Program-made: the position numbers and the translations under genes | Notes under the pieces: model-generated | The model's database searches: none | Told to the model about the DNA's origin: nothing | The model's input: the letters and a program-made list of their open reading frames with translations, nothing else | Shown: positions 1-4,159 of the stretch, in pieces | Layout: the number at the start of each line of letters is the position of its first letter | How positions within the stretch are numbered: position 1 is the first letter of the stretch | Assembly (NCBI GenBank): GCA_902796745.1 | Contig: CADBQC010000122.1 | Location: 1-6,104, forward strand | DNA from: an uncultured Pseudomonadota bacterium | GTDB lineage: Bacteria > Pseudomonadota > Alphaproteobacteria > RUG11792 | Length of the DNA: 6,104 nucleotides | Reading direction: 5' to 3'

Positions 1-597
1 CATAATGGTGAGATTATTCACGATGTAGCAATTCCTCTCTTGGGTGATCATAATATCAAAAATGCGCTGTCTGCCATAGCTATGGCAAATGAACTTGGAA
101 TTAGTATAGATATAGTGAAAGCTACCTTGGCTTCATTTACTGGCGTTAATCGGCGTTTTACCAAAGTTGGTACGATTGGCGATACCTTGGTAATTGATGA
201 TTACGCACACCATCCAACTGAAATAAAATCGCTACTAAATTCAGCTAAGCAGAAGGTTAATGGAAAAGTTGTTATAATACATCAACCACATCGGTTTACT
301 CGATTAAATACTTTATTTGATGAGTTTTGCCACTGCTTTGATTTAGCCGATAGGATAATAATAACCCCGGTATATAAAGCTGATGATATAGAAACAGCGC
401 CGATTACTTCGGACGATTTGTATAAAAATTTAAAGTCGCAGGGCAAGGAAGTTTTGTTTGCGAATGACCAGAAGGAAATTCAGGATATATTGCAAAATAT
501 GACATTTGCGTCAAATGATATAATTTTGTTTTCCGGAGCTGGGAGTATATCAAAATGGGCACATGAAATTGTGAAAAATATTGGGGATCATGTGTGA
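1..597 (+). CDS. murC: UDP-N-acetylmuramate--L-alanine ligase MurC, C-terminal part (5' end outside window)
   Basis: MurC joins L-alanine to UDP-MurNAc using ATP in the cytoplasm, the first amino-acid addition in peptidoglycan precursor synthesis. The reading frame is open from base 1, so the gene starts upstream; 198 residues are visible. Seen motifs, numbered from the first codon here: GDHNIKNA (about 15-22), the Mur-ligase end of the central ATPase domain; TGVNRRF (47-53); DDYAHHPTE (66-74) and QPHRFTR (95-101), both typical of the MurC substrate-binding C-terminal domain; and a GAGSISKWA-type tail. All key motifs of this part are intact, so the gene looks functional. The TGA stop merges with GAGG, a Shine-Dalgarno sequence for the next gene. 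Its final about 150 codons are repeated in the next gene. TTG at 40 could be mistaken for a start but lies inside the enzyme. Confidence 0.96.
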   Translation, partial: HNGEIIHDVAIPLLGDHNIKNALSAIAMANELGISIDIVKATLASFTGVNRRFTKVGTIGDTLVIDDYAHHPTEIKSLLNSAKQKVNGKVVIIHQPHRFTRLNTLFDEFCHCFDLADRIIITPVYKADDIETAPITSDDLYKNLKSQGKEVLFANDQKEIQDILQNMTFASNDIILFSGAGSISKWAHEIVKNIGDHV

Positions 598-1200
598 GGG
601 AGAGAGATGGAAAAGTGGATTATAGTCCTTCCCCTGATAGTAGGCTGTTTTATCTTGATTAAGATGCACATCTCGCATAAATCTAGGAAGTTTGTTACCC
701 AAATTGGAGAACTAAAAGGCGCATTGGTATTTAGATTGTCCGAGCTTGTGCTACCAAATATAAAAGCTATTATAGATATAGCGCTATCTAGGCTCCAGAA
801 GAAAATCATTGTGATCTTCCAGCCATATGATTATAAGGTTCTAAATAGTCAATTTGATGAATTCTGCCACTGTTTTAATTTAGCAGAAAAAATCGTGATA
901 ACTCCGGTATATGACCTAAAACTCATACCACATGCCAAGAAAACTACAGATGATTTGTATAAGAATCTGCAATCTCAGAGAAAAAATGTTGTATGTGCGA
1001 AAAATCAACATGAGCTTGAAGACATTTTGCAAAATATTGCAATTACAGAGGACTATATAATTTTCTTTATAGGTACTGGCAGTATCTCGCAATGGGCGCA
1101 TGAGATTGTGAGAAATATCGGTAGCCATGTGTGAGGCACTGATATGAAGAAATGGCTTTTGGCTCTCAGTTTAGTTGGTTGTAGCTTGCTGTTCTTTGTT
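151..1200 (+). repeat. Diverged tandem duplication, 537-bp period, murC 3' end plus start of downstream gene
   Basis: Copy 1 runs from about 151 to 660 and copy 2 from about 685 to 1200. In the last 93 codons the offset is exactly 537 bp, and the same offset holds for the stop codons (595/1132), the 11-base string catgtgtgagg (589-599 and 1126-1136), the 9-nt gaps and the ATG starts (607/1144). The encoded N-termini after each gap are also alike (MEKW..VGC and MKKW..VGC). The simplest reading is an ancestral murC-orfX pair whose junction region was duplicated in tandem. This placed the orfX start in front of a second murC 3' end. The breakpoint is near 670-690. Homology is weak at the left of each copy and strong at the right. 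Confidence 0.85.
607..1134 (+). CDS. Membrane-anchored paralogue of the MurC C-terminal domain (chimeric, likely non-catalytic)
   Basis: This 175-residue protein has two parts. Residues 4-19 are a hydrophobic segment following MEK, containing IVGC, like the start of the next gene. It is followed by K/H/R-rich residues 19-28, which by the positive-inside rule put the rest in the cytoplasm. From about residue 27 it aligns with the MurC C-terminal domain: residues 83-175 match the final 93 residues of the neighbouring MurC without a gap, 57 identical by hand count (FDEFCHCF, TPVY, DDLYKNL, GSIS-WAHEIV). The DDYAHHPTE motif has become FRLSELVLP and QPHRFTR has become QPYDYKV, and there is no ATPase domain, so it cannot be a ligase. 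The start is ATG with GAGG/GGGAG just upstream, 9 nt after the murC stop; cotranscription is likely. Many differences from murC are synonymous, which suggests a retained protein. It may be a MurC partner or regulator, or a slowly decaying duplicate. Confidence 0.85.
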   Translation: MEKWIIVLPLIVGCFILIKMHISHKSRKFVTQIGELKGALVFRLSELVLPNIKAIIDIALSRLQKKIIVIFQPYDYKVLNSQFDEFCHCFNLAEKIVITPVYDLKLIPHAKKTTDDLYKNLQSQRKNVVCAKNQHELEDILQNIAITEDYIIFFIGTGSISQWAHEIVRNIGSHV

Positions 1201-1416
1201 TCAGGATCATTTCTGGGATATTTAACATCTGAACAACGAATAAAAGAAAAACCTCGAGAAAAGCCTCATCGCAAGCCATCGGGCAGGATTGCGCCAATAT
1301 TGGGTCGAGTGGTACAAAACCAGAAGGTAAAAATAATGGCAAAAGTACGAATTCCAAGACCAAGCGCCGTAGTGAAAGCACAACGATATAAGGAACAGTA
1401 TTTCGATAGCAAATAG
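1144..1416 (+). CDS. Small basic protein with one N-terminal membrane segment, unknown function
   Basis: I do not recognise this 90-residue protein. Residues 4-27 are hydrophobic after MKK and look like a single membrane anchor. An LVGC sequence at residues 10-13 fits a lipobox pattern, but the hydrophobic stretch continues past the Cys and the signal would be very short, so a transmembrane anchor is more likely. The remaining about 60 residues are strongly basic (18 Lys/Arg against 4 Asp/Glu by hand count) and proline-containing, suggesting a disordered tail that contacts nucleic acid, phospholipid or another acidic partner. It starts 9 nt after the preceding stop, with GAGG 7 nt before ATG, so it is the third gene of a murC operon. 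Its first about 18 codons resemble those of the gene before it. An IS200-type remnant begins within a few bases of its stop, so the native C-terminus may have been altered. Confidence 0.7.
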   Translation: MKKWLLALSLVGCSLLFFVSGSFLGYLTSEQRIKEKPREKPHRKPSGRIAPILGRVVQNQKVKIMAKVRIPRPSAVVKAQRYKEQYFDSK

Positions 1417-1421
1417 ATACC

Positions 1422-1442
1422 CTACCGGCTGGAAGCCGGTAG
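1422..1442. repeat. Perfect 9-bp stem, 3-nt loop hairpin (IS right end; possibly terminator-like)
   Basis: CTACCGGCT, loop GGA, AGCCGGTAG. The stem is G+C-rich against the A+T-rich surroundings. It begins 6 bases after the stop of the small basic gene and lies just beyond the truncated tnpA 3' end, the expected place for an IS200 right-end hairpin. It is followed by TTCTATGTC rather than a T run, so a classical rho-independent terminator for the murC operon is a weaker reading, although the hairpin could still stall or stabilise that transcript. Confidence 0.75.
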
Positions 1443-1449
1443 TTCTATG

Positions 1450-1720
1450 TCACGCTTGGAATGCAGATTGTAATTTTCTGCTACTTTTTCCTTTTATATA
1501 TTGCACGATTTTCGATATAGATAGATGCGGTGGAGATGAAATTAGAATATGTACAGGGTTTGGACTCATATTCTCACTGATTATATCAATGCAATTTGCA
1601 GAGCAAATCTCTCGTATTACATCTATACACCTTTCAGCAATATTGCCGTATAACACTCTGTATCTGTACTTTGTACAGAATACTATGTGATACTCTATGT
1701 GAACTTTTTCTGTATATCAT
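1450..1720 (-). pseudogene. tnpA: IS200/IS605 transposase TnpA pseudogene (frameshifted, 3'-truncated)
   Basis: TnpA is the small HUH-type single-strand transposase of IS200/IS605 elements. Reading from ATG at 1720, the start MIYRKSSH matches the IS200 N-terminus. A frameshift, or short deletion, near 1690-1700 then moves the match to another frame, which gives YHIVFCTKYRYRVL, an SPNPVHILI segment and LSISKIVQYIKGKSSRKL. The protein stops at 1450, about 45 residues short, so the region with the catalytic tyrosine is gone. The HUH motif, normally HVH in a SPDHVHLL context, reads PVH here, with the first metal-binding His replaced by Pro. No active transposase can be made. ATG is preceded by GTGAGG, a plausible original ribosome site. 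The family assignment rests on remembered IS200 sequences, not a search. Confidence 0.85.
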
Positions 1721-1742
1721 ACCTCACATTGTGCTGAAGTGT

Positions 1743-1756
1743 TCGCCTAAAGGCGA
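1743..1756. repeat. 6-bp stem hairpin at the IS200-type left end
   Basis: TCGCCT, loop AA, AGGCGA, located about 23 bases upstream of the tnpA start on the minus strand. Its position and form match the left-end recognition hairpin of IS200-group elements, which in IS200 itself also lies over the tnpA leader. Confidence 0.7.
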
Positions 1757-1875
1757 GTGGTTTCACCCGTCCCACGTTTTGGAAATAAAATATAAAAAAT
1801 TACTCATTATAATACATAGCGATACCATACAATGATAAGATATCACGCCTTGGAGTGAGCAAAATGAAGCAAGCA
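1757..1875. other. Spacer between IS200 remnant and lpxD 3' end; no gene seen
   Basis: This is A+T-rich sequence with no convincing coding potential on either strand. Its left part probably still belongs to the outer left end of the IS200-type element. I looked for a terminator after the lpxD stop and saw only weak imperfect pairing (GCGATA with TATCACGC around 1819-1855) without a T run. Confidence 0.5.
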
Positions 1876-2949
1876 TTAGCGAAATAATGATTTTATTCTT
1901 TTTATGAGGCTTTCGGTTTCGGTAACAGCTTTGTTCTGAATTAGCCTTTGCAAGGCTATGGTTTGCTTGTGCCAGTTCAAAACATTGGTGGCAGGAGAGC
2001 CTGCGACTTTGGAACATGATTCAATATTTCTCATCACGCCGGACTGTGCGGCTATTGTGACCTTATCACCGATCGTTAAATGTCCAGCAATGCCAACTTG
2101 ACCCCCAAAAAAACATTGGTTTCCGATCTTTGTGCTCCCCGCAATTCCTGTCTGAGCTGCTATAACGCAATATTCTCCAATTTCGACATTGTGAGCGACA
2201 TGTACTAGATTGTCTAATCTAGAGTGACTCCCGATTATCGTATCGTTCATACTGCCTCTGTCAATTGTGCAATTGGCGCCTATCTGGACATCGTCACCAA
2301 TCACAACTCGGCCTATTTGCATAACATCGGTAATTCCTGTTTTTCCAACATGAAAACCGAAACCTTGTTGCCCAATTCTAGCACCAGTTTTTATATAGGC
2401 ATTATTACCAATTATTGCAAAACCGATTGTTACATTTGGTTCTATGTAGGAATTCTCGCCAATTTCTACTCCTCCCAAAATTGTAACGTTATTTCCAACA
2501 AACGTACCTTCCCCGATAATTGCGCCGTCTAAAATTGTAACGTTATCGGAAATATAGCAATCCTTTCCAATTTTTGCCTTGGGAGAAATATTTGCTTTTG
2601 GAGATATATACCCGACTTGTGGAACGCCTTTAATTGAATAAAAAGCCTTCAGCAATATCGCATGCGCCAAGTATGGCTCATCCACCACTAAAGCTACCGT
2701 TGCATTGGAAAGTAAATGCGCATTCTCTTTGCTTATTATGCATGCAAATGCTTGGGTCTTGGCTAAATCTTCAGCATATTTGGCATTATGAAAAAAAGTT
2801 ATATCAGACGCAGTTGCATTATCAAGTCGAGCTATGCCAGTTATACGCTTTGTGGCAGAACAATTAGTAGGCAGAGATATTGCAAGCAAATCACATATTT
2901 TCCCCAAAAGTATGTAACTTTTTTTTTCAAAAAATCTTTCATCCACCAT
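1876..2949 (-). CDS. lpxD: UDP-3-O-acylglucosamine N-acyltransferase LpxD
   Basis: LpxD transfers a hydroxyacyl chain from acyl-ACP to the 2-amino group of UDP-3-O-acyl-glucosamine, the third step of lipid A synthesis, in the cytoplasm. The 357 residues fit the family (about 340). Residues about 1-105 form the N-terminal uridine-binding domain, with FFHNAKYAEDL at 52-62. Residues about 113-310 are hexapeptide repeats of a left-handed beta-helix (repeated I-G-x4 steps), including GQQGFGF (193-199). His253 in VAHNVEIG is the expected catalytic base. The C-terminal helix is present. The protein looks intact. ATG at 2949 follows AGGAG by 8 nt and shares one base with the ompH stop (TAATG), so the two are translationally coupled. 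The fabZ and lpxA genes that commonly follow lpxD are absent here; an IS remnant lies downstream instead. Lipid A is therefore probably made by this organism. Confidence 0.96.
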   Translation of the reverse strand: MVDERFFEKKSYILLGKICDLLAISLPTNCSATKRITGIARLDNATASDITFFHNAKYAEDLAKTQAFACIISKENAHLLSNATVALVVDEPYLAHAILLKAFYSIKGVPQVGYISPKANISPKAKIGKDCYISDNVTILDGAIIGEGTFVGNNVTILGGVEIGENSYIEPNVTIGFAIIGNNAYIKTGARIGQQGFGFHVGKTGITDVMQIGRVVIGDDVQIGANCTIDRGSMNDTIIGSHSRLDNLVHVAHNVEIGEYCVIAAQTGIAGSTKIGNQCFFGGQVGIAGHLTIGDKVTIAAQSGVMRNIESCSKVAGSPATNVLNWHKQTIALQRLIQNKAVTETESLIKRIKSLFR

Positions 2950-2962
2950 TATTCAAACTCCT
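2947..2962 (-). promoter_or_regulatory. lpxD ribosome binding site overlapping the ompH stop (TAATG coupling)
   Basis: On the minus strand, AGGAG at 2962-2958 lies 8 nt before ATG (2949-2947), within the last codons of ompH. The ompH TAA (2951-2949) and lpxD ATG share one A. This supports ATG rather than the adjacent GTG as the lpxD start, and points to reinitiation coupling of the two proteins. Confidence 0.8.
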
Positions 2963-3554
2963 TTAAATCGATTGAAGGCATGATTTTATTCAATTCATTT
3001 ACGACAACATCAGTTATATCTATATTGCTAGTGTTGTAAAAAACCTGTGTCATACTTTGTGAACCTTTGTTTATTACAATGTCTATTTTGAATTTTTTTG
3101 CAATATCGCTGATAACTTGTAAGACTTTATTCTGTATATAATCTGTTAATTTTGCATCTAGTTCTTTTTCTTTTCTCATGGCTTTGCTGTAATCTGTCGA
3201 CAAGATTTTCCATTTTTTATCCATTTCTGTGAACTTGGATTGCTTCTGTTTTTGTCTTAATTGTTTGTCTTGCCTTATCTGCATAGTTTGATTAGTCATC
3301 TGGCTTGATATCTCTCTTATTTTTACCATTAAATCAAATATCCTCTGAGCAATTTCGTCGTGAGCTCTAAAACATTTCGCCTCAGTTTTTAGACGAATAC
3401 TGTCGATTACACCGATACGCAGAACATCAAAGTTTTGTTTTTTTATTTTTGTATCATCTGCAGACAAGTAATTCGCCATGGCAATTGAAATTGCAAGTGT
3501 TACCAAAGCTACTATGCTTGCAATTAGACCTTTCCAATGTCTGAGAGAATACAT
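2949..3554 (-). CDS. ompH: OmpH/Skp-family periplasmic chaperone
   Basis: Skp/OmpH proteins are periplasmic coiled-coil chaperones that hold unfolded outer-membrane proteins on their way to the BAM complex. The 201 residues show a basic N-terminus and a hydrophobic signal or anchor at about 9-27, with AMA-N as a possible cleavage site. A short beta segment VLRIGVID (44-51) follows, then a long charged, Gln/Lys-rich helical arm (about 55-145). The C-terminal beta part includes VFYNTSNIDITDVVVNEL (171-188), the typical OmpH ending. It is somewhat longer than E. coli Skp (about 160), mostly at the N-terminus. It lies directly upstream of lpxD, the usual pairing, but the bamA that normally precedes the pair is missing here. 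ATG at 3554 has a weak GGTGGA 6 nt upstream and a good promoter just before it. Confidence 0.88.
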   Translation of the reverse strand: MYSLRHWKGLIASIVALVTLAISIAMANYLSADDTKIKKQNFDVLRIGVIDSIRLKTEAKCFRAHDEIAQRIFDLMVKIREISSQMTNQTMQIRQDKQLRQKQKQSKFTEMDKKWKILSTDYSKAMRKEKELDAKLTDYIQNKVLQVISDIAKKFKIDIVINKGSQSMTQVFYNTSNIDITDVVVNELNKIMPSIDLKEFE

Positions 3555-3582
3555 AATTCATCCACCATCTTCTGCTACATAG

Positions 3583-3610
3583 ATTATACAGTTTTTCAGC
3601 AATTCGGCAA
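3583..3610 (-). promoter_or_regulatory. Sigma-70-type promoter for ompH-lpxD
   Basis: On the minus strand, TTGCCG (3610-3605), a 16-nt spacer and a perfect TATAAT (3588-3583) lie 28 bases upstream of the ompH ATG. Transcription would begin near 3576 and give a 5' leader of about 20 nt. The promoter sits between ompH and the first IS left-end fragment, so the operon still has its own promoter despite IS insertions upstream. Confidence 0.6.
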
Positions 3611-3646
3611 TATATTACAAATGCGCTTATATACTTGCCAATTCCT

Positions 3647-3712
3647 ATATAAAGTTCAAAAATCAATGAGGCAAAGATAGGCTTGAAGTACGCGAAGAGC
3701 TTTAAGTTGAGC
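3647..3712 (+). repeat. Solo left-end fragment of the IS481-like element
   Basis: The stretch from taaagttca through atgaggcaaagat to gcgaagagctttaag aligns with the left ends of the two IS copies at 3725 and 5422 in this window: shared aagttca, atga-caaagat, ttga, then gcgaa and tttaag with the 3725 copy. No transposase part follows it; about 10 bases later the next IS end begins. It is either the truncated end of an older copy into which the next element inserted, or a local duplication of that end. Confidence 0.6.
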
Positions 3713-3720
3713 ACATAGAT

Positions 3721-3732
3721 TGTGTAAGTTCA
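3721..3732 (+). repeat. Left terminal inverted repeat of the 418-bp element
   Basis: TGTGTAAGTTCA, the exact reverse complement of 4127-4138. It starts with TGTG, as ends of this IS class commonly start with TG. Shorter matches to it occur at 3651 and 5422. Confidence 0.8.
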
Positions 3733-3831
3733 TACGCAATGAAACAAAGATTAGATTGATACAGGCGAAATGACTTAAAGAACAAAATTTTTGGAATTAA
3801 AGTTCGTTTTTTAGATGGAAGACTTTAATTT

Positions 3832-4129
3832 ATGCGAGTACATAAGCTACGGAATATAGTTCCTGCAATTGTTAGAATTTGTTACACAAAATTGGGACTT
3901 CTTATCTTTGTTCTACCTCCAGCAAAAGCAACGTACAACAGCAAAGTAGAACGCAGTAACCGGGATTTTTGGAGAAGAATTTTACGCTGACCTTACTGAG
4001 AATTCCATTCTCGGAGCCTGCAGAGAACTTATTAGATTTCTGCAGAAATATAATTCCTACAGCCAAATTCCACTGGAGTATATTTCTAAGTATAATTCCA
4101 GAGACCATTTTTGTCTCACATCTGTTTGA
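3832..4129 (+). pseudogene. Transposase of the 418-bp element: start fused to C-terminal DDE part, then one frameshift
   Basis: ATG at 3832 opens a 52-codon frame to TGA at 3988-3990. It begins MRVHKLRN, matching the MQIQKLH start of the copy at 5530. After about 14 unassigned residues it enters FVLPPAKATYNSKVERSN, the segment carrying the Glu of the DDE triad in IS481-like transposases (usual form LPPxxPxxNGxVER). An extra G in the GGG run at 3962-3964 shifts the frame. Removing one G restores NRIFGEEFYADL and leads through ENSILGACRELIRFLQKYNSYS to IPLEYIS, a shortened form of the usual YRPHxALxxxTPxEYI ending. The final TGA (4127-4129) is the inner edge of the right inverted repeat. About two-thirds of the protein, with both Asp residues, is missing, so it is inactive. 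Confidence 0.75.
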
Positions 4130-4138
4130 ACTTACACA
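4127..4138 (-). repeat. Right terminal inverted repeat of the 418-bp element
   Basis: TGAACTTACACA, the perfect reverse complement of 3721-3732. Its first three bases are the stop codon of the ancestral transposase frame. Confidence 0.8.
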
Positions 4139-4159
4139 TCATTTCATCTTTTAGTCGCG

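Larger units (their letters stand above)
1422..1756 (-). mobile_element. Remnant of an IS200/IS605-family insertion sequence
   Basis: A degenerate IS200-type TnpA gene on the minus strand is bracketed by two hairpins: TCGCCT/AGGCGA at 1743-1756 on its left-end side and CTACCGGCT/AGCCGGTAG at 1422-1442 on its right-end side. Hairpin ends instead of terminal inverted repeats, with a small HUH transposase, are the hallmark of this family. The remnant spans about 340 bp against roughly 700 bp for an intact IS200. The missing part is mainly the 3' third of tnpA. Exact outer boundaries cannot be fixed because these elements make no target duplication; they may extend some tens of bases beyond each hairpin. 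It lies between the convergent ends of the murC cluster and lpxD. Confidence 0.8.
3721..4138 (+). mobile_element. Internally deleted IS481-like element, 418 bp, with perfect 12-bp terminal inverted repeats
   Basis: TGTGTAAGTTCA at 3721-3732 is exactly mirrored by TGAACTTACACA at 4127-4138; the similarity continues inward less perfectly (tgaaacaaagat against tgagacaaaaat). Inside are a transposase leader of about 110 bp alignable with that at 5422-5530, the transposase start, and the transposase C-terminus. The middle of the gene is deleted. At 418 bp it is about a third of a full IS481-type element, so it resembles a non-autonomous MITE-like derivative. It is inserted between pgi (21 bp to its right) and ompH. 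I could not see a convincing target-site duplication. Confidence 0.75.

Noticed and set aside
40..597. TTG at 40 as a gene start
   Set aside because: Codons before it continue the MurC frame to base 1, and GDHN is an internal motif of Mur ligases.
588..1381. Minus-strand frames antisense to the chimera and the small gene
   Set aside because: They have no ribosome sites and no motifs, and the plus strand carries protein-level homology with synonymous divergence.
1422..1442. Rho-independent terminator as the main explanation of the hairpin
   Set aside because: There is no T run on either side, and it sits where an IS200 right-end hairpin is expected.
1596..1835. Plus-strand open frame of 79 codons over the IS200 relic
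   Set aside because: It is antisense to the recognisable tnpA fragment, Cys/Leu-rich without motifs, and has no ribosome site.
2224..2867. Open frames on the plus strand inside lpxD
   Set aside because: They are shadows of the hexapeptide-repeat gene; their periodic content follows from the repeated lpxD codons.
3454..3714. Minus-strand 86-codon frame overlapping the start of ompH
   Set aside because: It crosses the ompH promoter and an IS end, has no family resemblance, and ompH in the other frame is clearly real.
3647..3850. CRISPR-like or regulatory direct repeats
   Set aside because: The repeated blocks are diverged IS ends followed by transposase leader sequence, with no spacer regularity.
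3969..4154. Plus-strand 61-codon frame
   Set aside because: It is in a different frame from the recognisable transposase C-terminus and runs out through the inverted repeat.
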